DNA of 64,000 nucleotides from Balanoglossus misakiensis (taxonomy: Eukaryota > Hemichordata), in NCBI GenBank assembly GCA_040954595.2, contig CM082584.2:8122001-8186000 (forward strand). Direction: 5' to 3'. The notes beneath the pieces were generated by a model that saw only the letters and a list, made by a program, of their open reading frames with translations, was not told the DNA's origin and did no database searches. The position numbers and the translations under genes are program-made. Shown here piece by piece: positions 29,302 through 42,690 of this stretch; positions within the stretch are counted from its first letter, which is position 1, and each line of letters opens with the position of its first letter.

Positions 29302-30417
29302 TTAAAATGGGCAGATTTCCAGCAGATCGCTCATTATTCAGACGCAGTGTCTTGGAAAAACTTCAACCGTAGGACTGGAGTAATTGTGTGTGTGTGTGTT
29401 CCAGTTTACCCAACATTGCGTGATGAAAATTTTCTCAGAAAGGGTCGTCATGTTTTCTCTTGTATCCATGTTTTGATTTATTGTTGATTTTAGCCGTTTA
29501 CAGGGTCAGTTTACTGGAAATCATCTGAAGAAAACAGTTTTATGAATTGAAAACAAAACAAAACAAAACACTTGACAAGATCAAGTATGACGTCAGAAGA
29601 TTGAAAAATGATAATCAAGTTAGCGATGGGTACAGTGGACTTGTCCAGTCCCGCAAAGTCTATTGTACCCAGTGAAAACTTTTACGCCATTAGAGTAACT
29701 ATAAAGTGGCATTGGAAAGGTTATCAGCCCTGTCGATTGCAGAAGTTGACTGTGGTTTCGATGATGTGCCAGTTTGGCAAGGGTACGTATCTATCAAGTT
29801 ACAGTAAAGCGAGACGTACTCTACGTGATAGATACAACAAATTACTGTGTGGGACTGATGCGCGAGGCAACATTTTGCGACCCAGAATTTTTTTAAGTTC
29901 GACATGTCATCACAGGGCCAGACTAGACTTTTCGTCGAATGTCTCTTTTGGGTTTAGAGACAATGCAGCTATCAATATTGCTGATGTATTAAAGTGGTAG
30001 CGGCTCTAAATTTGTTTTTGTTTTTTTCTCAGAAATTTTGTTCTTTGCATCAGGTGATGTAACCTCTCCTACTCCTCAAAATATTCACCCTGCCAATATA
30101 TTTATGAACAGTTCAATAGATACTAATTGTCAACGTGCTAAGGGCGGCTGCAATTGATAGACTTGTTTTGCCCTGAGCACATAAAAAGATAATAATTGTG
30201 ATGTCTTACATTGCGCGTATCGATTGTGCACTCTGAGCGCTTTAAAATTATTACCCCTGGTCACTGGACCGAATTTAATTCCACCCATCTCCCCGCTGCG
30301 ACACTGATTACAGCCGTTCAGCAGAGCTAAACGCACTTACTCCGTTTAGTTGGGTACTTACTCCTGGACGGGGAAAAGCAATGAGAAGTCCAAGGTCCAG
30401 TGACTCCATCTTCAGGC

Positions 30418-30549
30418 TACTGTAAAACGGGAAATTTTCACGACAGGAAATTTTCATGATATTGAAAGAGGCAACTGTTACGCGACAGACTTTTTTATTT
30501 TTTGCGTATTTTTTTGGCTATTACGTAGTTCGCGAAAATTTATCGTTTG
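30418..30549 (+). mobile_element. MITE fragment with TACTGTAAAACGGG end
   Basis: Begins TACTGTAAAACGGGAAATTT and contains GGAAATTTTCATG and CGCGAAAATTTATCG words. The far end is not clear. It is the same family as the fragment at 21938-21997. Confidence 0.5.
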
Positions 30550-32023
30550 GTTCAGTGCATAGACCCTCATCCCCACCCCACCCCGACCCCCAAATCTACA
30601 GTTCTGAAACTCAACTGGTACAATGTACATACCGATACACATTGCAGTAAATTGATTATTTGCTTGTGACTAAAACCAGACCATTGATATATCCAACCTA
30701 CATTGTACAGTGACCCTCAGATGTGCAGATCTTCAATCTGACATTTAGTTTTATGGCTAAGACGGCTAGTCTGTGTGTTTTTCTGCAGACGCATCTATAT
30801 AGAGCCACTTAGAGTGGATTTCACTGCATCCAGAACCCAAGAAGTGTTCTACTGCACTTTTGTTAGTAGTTAACAACCAGAATCGTCCTCCGGTGATAGA
30901 TTTTGCAATCTTTCGTCTCAACTCGCCCCAGTTTTCCGTCATCGTTCGCAACTCCCTACCTTGCAGGAACCAGGTTAGTGCACACTCGTTGTAGGTACAA
31001 ATCTGTCTCACTGTATCAATTGAAGGCACTGGTTTGTTGCTTTGAATTTACATGCATGTCATTCTTCCATCCCATGTTCCTTGTAATCAACATCACTGTA
31101 GTACAACAGGGGAAAGCTGCCAGGCCGCGCGATCCGCTCTTTCCATCATCCGTCGTCATGGTATCGTCACACCCACCGTCCGTCTGCATATAAAAAACAT
31201 GTACTGTGACCAGAGGGTTTTAGAAACCACCAGAGTATGCTTCTAACTTCGAAGTCACTATAACGTTCCGTTGACTCAACAAACTCACTGGGGATGCAAG
31301 ACGAATTTCCATCTTACACGTGAAAGGTACAAAGATGACGTACGCCGAGAATTTCTAGACATTCCCGTATCGACCCATAAGCTTTCAAAAAGTCGTGTTC
31401 GCTAGAGGGCACACAACTCGAATGGTGAATTTTTAACTTTTTAGATTCTTGCTCACATGTTCTGTCAAATCAGTCGAATGACTGTTCGTTGAAATATAAT
31501 ATTCATGCGCGATATACTGTTTGTAGATGTGCATGGGGTCAGTATGGATTCCGTCAGGGAAAGCTATTTGGGAATTTTAAAAATAACATACGGACTTAGG
31601 GAAAAGTAAAAATACATGTACCAGGTATCAGACAAAGAGCCTTGACATTTCTGAAAGGTTGTTATTTAAAGGAAGCGAATTAACATTTATATTGGGGATA
31701 GATTAGCTAGATAGATTCTGGCTGTTAGTAGATATACCTAGTACTTAATGTTTTCTTTTCTGCAAGCGAATATACGCTTTCTCAGAAGTAATCATGTTTT
31801 CTGTGTGCATGGTCTGTCACTTTGTAAGCAGTATATTTTTTTCTATGGCCTCCAGGGTTGCGCCATTACTTTCTTTCTGCAATATACAACAGCAGAGACG
31901 GCGGTGAGTTTTTTAACAGGCTTCACAGATTGAGTGAAACTGAAAGTTGGGAGTCACGGGAGGGTTATAATAATCCACGGAGTATCCGGATCTGGAAGTA
32001 TAACTCCATCCTGCTCGTAGATA

Positions 32024-32232
32024 CGAGAGTGAAACATATGAATAATCGGTCTCTACCATTTATTCATTTTGGGCGAGATTTTTACTCTCATATCCTACAA
32101 GCGGGGTGGAAGTTGTTTGTGGTTGAACGTTCATTCACTACATATACGCATGTACATTAACATAAACGGTGTCTTGTATCAAACATAATTAATGGGAAAA
32201 AGGGCAGCGAGAGAGAGACTTTGTCCCTTTAA
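32024..32232 (-). repeat. Dispersed repeat R1, copy 2 (inverted)
   Basis: The reverse complement of this stretch matches copy 1: it starts TTAAAGGGACAAAGTCTCTC at 32232 and runs through the shared GTTCAACCACAAACAACTTC region to a GAGTGAAA end near 32024. The terminal 25 or so bases of the far end differ from copy 1. Confidence 0.8.
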
Positions 32233-35200
32233 CACTATGCAATTAACCTGCCTCATAGAATAGAACAAGAAACCACTGTATGATACACAAAATCGCAACG
32301 CTGAAAAAAAATTGCCAAAAGTTACAGATAGTGGACCTATTAGGTAGAGAGAATTGAGTGTGGATCTCAAACTGGCTGACCATAGCCTGTGCTAAGTACG
32401 GTACATGTACATTGTATATCAGGTTAAATGTGGTTGTAAAATTTCAGTTACTTTTTTGTTTAGCGCATGCGAGGATATATACGAGTCTATAAATTTTCAG
32501 TATGAAAGAGGTAAGCCTGGGTTTGCTGTACAGTATATGTCACCAAGTACCAGCAACTCTTACTGGTAGAAGATGAGATAGTCGTTTATGGAATAAACAT
32601 ACCACACTGATACCACGGCTAGGCAACATTAACAATATGATACATGTGCATTGTAGGGGCATATTACGCCCTAGAGTGTTGCAGTTTTGCCAGAGCACTT
32701 TTTAATTTTTGTGTTTTTCCTGTTCGAAGGGGAACGGGCAATTTTTATACACCTTTGAAAGCAGACATGACGGTTACCTATGTAGCTTGTGCTGTGTTTT
32801 GAGAATGGTGCTGATGACCACCATGCTTTGTGCTAATTTTGCTAATCTGCTGAGAGCCGGTTTTATCCAGAATGCCTTCGTCCTGCAGAAACCTACTTTT
32901 GCAGCCAAAGGATACAATATAGCCTTTCAGATTGCGTGAAATTGATTTTTCTCGTGAAATATAAAATAGCCTTACTGTAACTGCAGGGTTACTGTCGCCC
33001 TAAGTCGCTGTGTATTTCTATGTTCCTGTTCTTGCAAGGAAGGGTGATGGTGGAGAGATAGGTAATTAATTTCAGTTTTATTTCATTTTCTGATTGTTCG
33101 ATGCTCTTTGTAAATATAAGGCTATAGTTTCATGTCAAAAATTGGGGCGGGGCCAATAGTACGTCTTGAGAAATTAAGAGTCTTTATTTTTCACGTCTGG
33201 TTTGGCGATAGGCGAAAACATGTCATTAAGCTAGTATGTGATTGTTAAGGGCACTGACAATGCGATTTTATTCAACCGTTGAATTTCATTTCGTTTGAGC
33301 TACGTGCAAAATTGCACGACAGAGTATAGTAGAAGTAGTGGGTTACCAGCAATTTTCAATCCAGTCCCAAAGTAAGAGACAAATTCAGTGTAGTAGTGTG
33401 TGTGTGTGCATCCTTGACTGCAATAGTCATCAATCTATCTGTACACCCATTGTATACATATAATTGCCATAGCATACAAATTGAAGAAATAGCATTATCG
33501 GTGTGATACCCTGATCGGCAATTTGAAGTGGATGTTATCAGCGTTAATGACCAATTTCAAATACGCGGTTATTTTACCTTTTATCAGCATTTGCAAATCT
33601 TTATCCACACATTTCATCGGCAAATTGATACGTCCTCCATCACAGAAATTGAAATCATTTTCTGTTTCGCGCGCTATCTGCGATCACCATCATTTAATTG
33701 TGCATGCCACCATGCGTCCCTGGCGTGTGTCATAGGTCATGGACATGTTGCAATGACAGTGTATGACAGTGCTGTGAGGGGGGGGGGGGATGTTACAAGG
33801 TCAATGTCGGATAAAAAAAATTAAATCCCTTTTTGTTTGGGGGTTGGCTGATGTCCCCAAAATGTTTCCTTGAATAAAGTAGTTTATTAAAGAAAATTCA
33901 AAACGTCAATACTGACAAGTAGTAAAGTTATTTTTTGTCAAAGCCCGTAGCCCACCCATGCAATTCGAAATAACACTGAAATAATGCATTAACATTATCT
34001 TTAAACTAAGAATGATTTTTTTTAATCTGATGTTGAACTTTTGACATCACTCAAATGATCAAGGTTATAAAGACATTCATTTTCTTAATCCAGTGCACCT
34101 TTGCTTATAGGTCATTGACAAATGTTCAGATATTTTCTTGGAAATGTTATCTTTTTTTTCGCCCAGGGCTGGAAGTTTTAACCCTTACCTCCAGGCAGGG
34201 ATTGTTTTTCTCACACTATTTTGCATTTGGGTGAAATAGCTTGTCAATGAGCTGAATACTGGGAAAATGGAGTGAAAGAGAGTTGTGGCTCCCTGCAGAG
34301 ACCCTTCAAGTAACCATGGTTTGTTCCGAGTGTATTAGCCTGCACGAATGTAGAGACACACACATACACACACATTTTATTTCCACAGTTGACTGATATG
34401 TATAACAGGGTTCATTCACTTCTTGAAATCTCCTAAGGGGGAATATTTGAAAGTACTTAAAATTGGAAAAAAAAAATATTTGTGTACTCTTTGAGAATGA
34501 AAGAATGACACTGAAGAAAAAAAATGACAAAACAACTCCTGAAACATGGAATTTTTCAGCCAAAACTCTTCTGAAAAAACTTCAAGATTGTCGATACTGA
34601 TGTAAATTCCTACAAATCTTTGTAAACAGCTAATGGAGCTTTAAACTTGCTGTTCAAAGTCTGTATAATAAGCTGGGGGCGTCTCACACTCATTGCGACA
34701 GAAATGCACGATTGAAGACTTGTGTCTTCGGTCTTTCGTTTTGTTCCGAGATTTTTTGGCACTCAACACGTTGTAGCTGTCCCCTTCTTCTGGGAAAACT
34801 CTTTCTTTATGAGGATTTTCATTTCTGTCTCCGAGAACTAGGAAGTGGGAATTCGTTCCCTGGAAGCATGGTGATTTATCGTCAGATACTGTCAGTGTCC
34901 TTGATTAGTGGTGTCATTGAGTGGGACGAACATTGAAACCTTCCTTTTAGATTTGACCTGTTAAACACACCAGGAGAGACATAAAAGCATGGTTCTTTGA
35001 CAGAAGTAACGTGTGTAGGTCTGGAAATTGATTGCATTATAGTCATTCGTCTTGGAGCGCTAAACCGTGTAGAATCAGCATTTATATCAGATTGCCACGA
35101 GTTTTGGACGCTTCTAGAATAATTTGAGGGCCTGGAAACCCTGGGTGCTGGGGGAAGGAGTAGGCGCACGGCCCTCGATTTTCTGTTTTGTCAGTGTCAC

Positions 35201-38200
35201 CAGGAGCCAGTGCTCTTGTATCGAAGGACGCGAAATGCATCTGCGAGAATATTTGCTACAGTGGTGGAGTGGATTGTGCTGGGGGCTCGCAGCTGCATCT
35301 GTATCGTGTGGCAACAATTTTGTTTTTTGCAGAAATCGTGCTGTGTTTCATGGCGATCCCCCCCCCCCCCCCCCCCATCAAGAGATGTTGTTGTTCGTCA
35401 CCGTGGAAAAGAAACAAATGCCACATACAGTATGATTAGAAACAGCCATTTGAAAAATAAAAACCAACAACCTGGTGTAGGGAATCGTGTAGCACGCATT
35501 AAAAATATGGTGCGATTTCTGCACTGTGCTTTGTAACGTTTTTGATGTGCAGTGAAACATTTATGTACCGTGTTAAATTTCTGGCCGCAATGAAATTTGA
35601 TGGCAACAAACATATACTCAGAGATAACAGGAAAGGTAATGTAATATGCATTGTTGATCAGTATTCTGTGGCAGATCCTACGCAGCGATTGTGCGTGTAA
35701 TTCTGTGTGTATTTCTGTCATTCTACGTGATTTATGTATATTTCATACATTCATCATGATGCATCTTCCCTTATCTAATTATACCACTATTATTTTTCTG
35801 ATAATTAAAACATGGTCTTCTGTAAACATCTCAGTGCGATCTGGGAAAACTTCCGTACTGTAAAATTGGAAAAAAAATTCCACAAAGTCCTCAAGCCCAC
35901 CGTACTGGCATTGTATGATTTGTTTCTCTCAAGGGGGATATACGTTTTGATTAATTAACACACAAATCTAGGCCCTAGGCTTATTCTTATTCACTTAATA
36001 TTACCGTATTCTACCATAAAAGCCAATAGGGCTCTGAGAAGGTAGGCATCACAAAGTCGTCTTGTAAAATTCATGATATACACTGATGCAGACTGTAAAA
36101 CTTTTGTAAAAAAATGATGACTTTTTCCTAGTAAACAGGTAAATCTCAGTAAATCATTTCTTGTTGGGCTAGAAGACAAACCAGCTTTCACAGAGGGCAA
36201 ATATGACAAACAGCACTGGAGAAAAAAAACATAGCACAGGGACTTCGACAAAATGGCCGCCATATAGAGGTGGCCACTAACACAGGTTTAACAATGTAAC
36301 AAATTTCAACCAGGGTAAAGAATATGAAAGAAATTTTATCTAGAATAAAAAAATGTGTAACAGGGTCAAAATATGTATGACAAAGTTTAACATGTGTGAG
36401 AATATTCTTGAAATCTTTTAAAATTAATTGAAATTGAAGAAAAAGCTATGAAGCATTATGGGTGCTGGACTGATATGAGGACACCCATGCAATCAGAACA
36501 AAGGTTACAAAAGTGTCTGACAATGGTATTACCAGCAGATCCACGATGTACATGTACTGGTATATTTTGACAGATACATGTACCCCTCTGCATATACCAG
36601 CACATGTATCTATATCATTCTCCCTTCTTGTATTTGTTTATGAAGTGAACGTGATAGGAATAAGCTTTTAATAGTTTTCCATCTCGGAAAATATCTAGTC
36701 TGAAAAAATAATGATCACCATGACTCAGCTTTCACTATCTTGTCAACGGACTCACTCCTGGCACTCTGTCACTCACCCACTCACTCACTGCCTGATTTGG
36801 GACAGGCTTTCTGTGCCACAAATCAACAGACGTACATGTACCATACCGTATAGTGTGGTCACTTTGGTTATTTTGAGTTGACCAGTACCACCCACACAGG
36901 GCCGAGACCTCATTGTGACGTACCGGTCAGTGGGTGCAGTGGAAACTACATACATCAATAGATACATGTATCAACAGCGGTCAGCCTCAGGTTCACTTGA
37001 AAACCTCACAGTTTATGTCCCACTTCCAGTGAAGTCCACTTTCATCTTCTATCAATCAACTCTGTTTCATTAGTCGTGGTTGGATGAACCCTGACCTGTG
37101 TGAAATCTGACGGTGGCTGTCCCGATTGAACTTGTAGAAAAGCTGACACTGCTTTTTCTCAAAGTTTCAGTCGAGCTTACCGGAGGTTCTTTGCAGTACA
37201 ACGTTTATTTGTGGGCGTTTTAGAGGTGACAGAGTGCCGTGCCTCAGATAAATTGCATGAAAAGAGTGGAAATTGAGGCGTTGGTGTAATTTACAGATCT
37301 GACAGCAATTATACCTGTGGAATATTTGAACACGTGGGCAACATACATTTTTTTCCAATAGGTTCCCGGCACTTATTAGAAGTTAGGTGTAGCCGTCTGA
37401 TTATATATTGTTGCTGCAGCTACAGACCTAACACATCATGTCATATTCCATATTCACTGAAATAACAAACCAAATCAGTCAGTTTCAACTCTATAATCCC
37501 AGTTTCGAGATGTCATGATAGTTACAACTTCCATGGGTTGAAATTGAATATGACTTAATACAAGTCTTAGAAAAGTAATGACGTAGGACGCGCTGTCGTC
37601 ACCTCTAAATAAAAAATATGACCATTTTTTCACTTCCTGTTACAAACTGAAAAAGAAACCCCTCACCTAAATCTCTTAGCTTCAGAGTTTGACTTGCTCC
37701 TTCAGTCCATTGACAAGATAGTGAATGGAATTGAGAAAATGTAATATTTTGTTGAAACTAGGCAATAACTACATGCACACAAGAAGACCAGACTTCAGTA
37801 TTACCTACTGGTAATGGCTGCCAATTTGCGTTAGTCATTTCTTGTGAACAAATATTTCTGGGAATTTTTAGTCTTCCAGGAATTGTATTAATCATTACTT
37901 AGCATATTAAACATTATTGGTGACATTCACACATCATTGTTCATGTACTGTTGTTGTAATTACATGTTAGTTACGTTGAAAAACTCTATCACCGTCAAAG
38001 TTTCTGTAAAACAGGCTGCGCGATGGTCTTCAGCTATTTGGCGAACTTGTTTGACATCAGGTGACAGGCGAGTAAATTGTTGTTCCAGATAACTTGGTAA
38101 GTCCCTATGTTACATGGTGTGAGTGTGTGTGGGTGGTCGTTGTGTGTGGACGCTAAGCTTAGCGCGTGGTTGTAGTAAAGTTTTCTTCCTCGTCAGTTGG

Positions 38201-41200
38201 CCGTAGTACGGTAGAAGGAAACAGCTGTAGATTTGCGGCAGATATGAAGGCAAACTTTTAAGGTACCGGTACATAAAAGTAGTATAACCTTGATCATTAT
38301 TGTTTACCTTTTGTGTTCAGAACGTACTGATTAAAGTGAAAACAGTTCACTGTGTAGTTTTGAGTATACAGAGAATGTCGTCAACTTTTAGTGTTTTGGA
38401 GAAAAAAACTAAATAAATTTTTACACTACCAAAGTATTTACTGTGTAAACATGATAGCAATTTCTGTACAAAATTCTTTATTATTAGAAGAAAAAATTAG
38501 GTGACTCATAAAAAACTTAAAATTACCCGAGCTTGTGATTGTCCTTATGTCCCATAGATATGTTACTATACTCACTATACATACCAGTACTATTTTGATC
38601 TTGCAGTAACATGCTATCTGTAGTAAGTCCGCCATATTTTTATACGTTTTCAAAATCCCATACAACTGTATCCCCTTGTCAAACTGTGGATATGTACAAT
38701 CAGAAAAAAGATACACAAAATTGAGTGATTGACAGAAATTGGGGTAGTAAAAATTATTATTTTTCTATAGCGCTTCAACTGACAAAACACCTCAAGAAAC
38801 TTCTATTTCATATCTCCCACATTGAGAATAATTTACAGTACATTGTATTATATTTGCACCCTCAAGAAATCTTTAAGTTGAAACCAATATTGGCATTTTA
38901 GGAACCTCAGTGCAAATTTGAAATTGTAGTCGCGAAAGAATCATTATAGTGAATAAAATGTGTGACTCAATATTTCTAGCTACAGGGTACAATGTCGGTG
39001 ATTCATATGTTGGGAGAGTTTGGTTCCGAGGAAACCTGAGTGCCCCGGGATTGTCGGAAAAGCTCCCTCTAGGAAGGTCACGCTGACACTGGATGTACCG
39101 CACAAGAAGAGTAAACGACCTTTCATTCCTGTTTCGTTGAATTTGGGTCCCACCAGCCCAAGTTTTTTAAGTTTTAACCCTTTCACCACCATGGTTTGGT
39201 CCAAACCCATTGTTTCATACGGTAAACCTGGACCTCTGTAGAGGGAACTGGGAGTGAAAGGGTTAAAAGCAAAGAAGTGAAAGCCTACATGTAACTGGGA
39301 TTGTGGGTGAGGGGGTGGGTGGGGGTGTACCAAGTCTAAAAGATTCAATTGATGCATTATTGAAAGCAGAGGTGTAACGCACAGCTGACCTTTTGTTTTC
39401 CTTTTGGTTTCCAGTAAATAGGTCTGATCAGTGCCAATAATACAGACAAAAAATTAGTGGTAACTATTATGCCCCCCCCCCCCCCCCACCCCTCCAAATC
39501 GTGTCCTTCAACTTTTCGTATACATACACAAGACATATCCTAATCATTGTGTGTTCAAAAGTCCTTGTTGGTCTAACATGACGAGGTAAAATATGCACAG
39601 TCTGACTTTCTGTCAACCATGTCATGAAGATCATTAATACATCCACGTAAATGGAACGCATGGCTTTTGTTCATAATGGATCTTTGCTAAAGTCCAACAC
39701 ATATGGTTTGGTTTCGGCAGATCGGTTTTGTCACAGGGAAATACCCCAGTTGATCATGTTTTTATAAAGAAATCGCGTGCGTATCGATTTCCGTGTTTCT
39801 GTTCTTGTATCAATTGACGCCATGGCAGTAACGAGTGAGTCGGATGAACACCCCCCCCCCCCCCCATCTTGCAGTAATGATTGACTATATTCAACAAAAA
39901 CGTCCATATCTGGCATAGATCGTACAATTTGAAGCAAGGGTACATATTCTGTTTATTCTATTTTTCTCCAATCATTTCATCCTACAGTTTTGTCACATGT
40001 GGCGATATCTCTCAGTGGGGTTTAATGTGGTTTTTTTTTTATAACAGTGGGTTCTTCTTCAAATTTCTATTCATGGCCACGTCTGAAAGAAAAAAAATTG
40101 ATGCATGATTATCCCTACTTTTTTCGCTACTGTTATCCTAGTGGTACGTGACTGCTGGCATATTGTGCCCCGTGTTCTGTGAGGATCCATGTAGTTCAAG
40201 GCTAAGGTTTTTTTAAAATGAAAGAAAAACGATACCCCGACCCGGAGGCTCTAATTCTGTGGAGTGTAATGAAAGCGACTGACTTCACTCAGAACTGCTG
40301 GAGAAGGTTCTTTGTAATAGGTAACCATGGTAATGGGTCAACAAGCTCTACTTCTTTCTAAAAATGCAGGGTGTAAGTTGAGTTGTGACAACCAATCATT
40401 GAGCATATTTCAGTCAGTTTAACAATATGACTTACTTAATCCTTAGGAAGAAACAACCTAAGCCAAAGTCCTTTAAATAGGACATTTCACATAAATAAAA
40501 CATGTACTCATCACTTCTGTGAAAATGGTCATTAGGAAGCCCATAAATTATCTATAAAGATGTACTTTATCCAATTAATGATCAATTATGCTGTACTGGA
40601 GACTGTTTAAACGTCATATAAGATACAGAGTAGACTTAATATTGGAAGATGGATAAGGTTCTCTGTAGAATATGGAACAAGACCATTTGGCATTTGGCTG
40701 TGTGTAAATTACACGTGGCATTTCAAAAACAAAACTCTTGAAAGAAATAAAGGGAGACGCATACTGGCTCTGCAGTGTATAACCTAGTGTTTTGTTTGGC
40801 CCCGTGGTCGACGTCTGTGGGACTGATAATTGGGCTCTCTCCATTCTACTGTCTGTTCATCTGGAGCCAGCACTCAGTCACATATTTATTTTTGAAAAAC
40901 TTTGTGCAATGACAATGTACTAAGAGGCCCATATAAACATATATTTCTTTTGTGATATATTTAAAAGACTTGCCATAATGTAGGCGATGGGTGGCCATTT
41001 GTTTGTTTCCATGCAGTGCCCCTTACCCATGCCAAAACTTTGAATAAGGAAATGTGCTGTGATGTACCATATTTCTGCACAGCTTTTGTTGCTGTAAAGT
41101 GTGGTTGCTAGGTTGCTATATTGTTCCATGTTTTTCAGGTTTAGCACTGTTCTTCCAAGCATGCTTGTAGTGATTCTGGATGGCAAGGTTATTGTTCAAT

Positions 41201-42476
41201 GATGCGCACATACTGAACAGCCGTGCACACATCAATTTACATGTATGTCATATGTTCCAATATGGCCGCCTTGGCAACCATTCCATTGTACATTTTTTGA
41301 TGCCCAGAACTATATATGCACTTTCCTCATGCTTCATATGAGTTCGTTCATACTGGTAGTATGCATAGTACAGTACTGTACTATGAGGCATGCGTGTACA
41401 GGTACAGTAGTTGACTGATTTCACTCCAACGCGATTTCCTTTCATAGAGAACTTTTTAATAAGAAATGAAATTCAACCTGACAGTTAGTGTGATTTCAAT
41501 CATGTGTGGTTTTGAATTGTATAATTCTCATGTCGCAGCCAATATATGATACAGCCATTCCAGGAAATCATTGTGTGCCCTATTTTCAATTAGGCCACCG
41601 ATATACATGATGTAGATCATTTCCTTCTTCGGTCAGTGATCGTTAATGGCTCTGTAAAGTGGGAAATTAATTAATTCTGGTTAAGGTTGATCTAGGTGTC
41701 AAAGTATTTGAACCCAGATAAACACAGCTAGGAAACTCGCTTTGGATGGAGTATGTATCACATCATATGTAGACTTTCTTGACAAGAATATGTTCAGGGG
41801 TTCTGTTCAGATTTTACAGTCATATACTAGTAAGCAAGTTTGTTATTGTGACCATTTGACTTTAAATATATAGAAGCGAAAGATCAGTTATGGCTGTGAT
41901 GTTGAGTTATAGACTGAACCCGATTCATTCAAAAATTAAACTCTAATTACTGAGTGATGGCCAAAAATTATATACATTTGCGCTCAAAATGACATAGTGT
42001 ATGTATTTTACTGTATAGAAAGAGCAGAAAGTGATGTTGCCCTACAACTGGTAGTACGACACCTTTGCTTTGCAGGGGGTAACAGTAATGCAGGTAAACA
42101 TGAATACCTGTAACTATACCTCACAATGACAGCCATAGTGTACTTGTTATCTGTTCGCACGGCAATTATCGTCGAAACCGATGCAAGACGATACCACCTT
42201 TGGCAATGCTTCCGTTTGCAGAAACTTGAGATTCAAACCGATCCCTTTCGATGGAGGAGTACTTGATCATGCAGACAATGTGAGATTATCTCCCTCCCGC
42301 CCCCTCCACCGTCAGAGATGGGACCCTCGCACTTAATCTGCATTTTTTTTAGACAAGAAATGAGACAATACCCTAAAGACTCGCCGTGACGTCAACAGCA
42401 ACGAATCAGTTTCCTCTGAAATTTTGAGGAATGGGCCCCTACGGCTTCCCAGCAGACTGATATGTCGTTTGTTGGT
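32233..42476. other. Gene-poor region, part 2
   Basis: No supported exon on either strand. Contents are poly-C/poly-G tracts (about 33779-33789, 35360-35376, 39474-39487, 39850-39864), the TTAA MITE at 39174, a 22-bp perfect palindrome at 41364-41385 and many ACATGTAC words. Frames of about 100-125 codons around 35124-35536 and 38980-39357 run through the poly-C tract or the MITE and are rejected as genes. Confidence 0.6.
39174..39266 (+). mobile_element. TTAA-bounded MITE, best copy of the family
   Basis: 93 bp: TTAA, CCCTTTCACCACCATGG, core with GGTCCAAACCCATTGTTTC and GGACCTCTGTAGAGGGAACT, then GAGTGAAAGGG and TTAA. Terminal inverted repeats of about 13-14 bp include the CCCTTTCA / TGAAAGGG core. 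Confidence 0.85.
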
Positions 42477-42690
42477 TTAAAGGGACAAAGTCTCTCTCTC
42501 GCGCGGCCCTTTTTCCATTAATTATGTTTGATTCAAGACACTATTAAAATGTTATTCTACATGTGGATATATAATAAACAACGTTCGACCAGACACAAGT
42601 TCCATCCCGTTTGTAGAATATGAGAGTAAAAATCTCGCCAAAATGAATAAATGGTAAACACCGATTATTCGGTTGATTTTTGTCTCCACT
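42477..42690 (+). repeat. Dispersed repeat R1, copy 3
   Basis: Starts TTAAAGGGACAAAGTCTCTC with the same internal order as copy 1 (ATGTTTGATTCAAGACAC, CAAGTTCCATCCCG, GAGAGTAAAAATCTCGCC, AATGAATAAATGGTA). The right boundary is diffuse near 42690. Confidence 0.75.

Noticed and set aside
29608-30000. 130-codon plus-strand frame
   Set aside because: No recognisable domain, repeat-rich neighbourhood and no conserved-looking splice context.
35124-35536. Overlapping frames with poly-proline in all three plus frames
   Set aside because: All three read through one poly-C tract; length comes from low complexity.
39020-39241. Plus-strand frame that includes NPFTTMVWSKP
   Set aside because: It is translated from the TTAA MITE at 39174, as is the similar frame at 6345.
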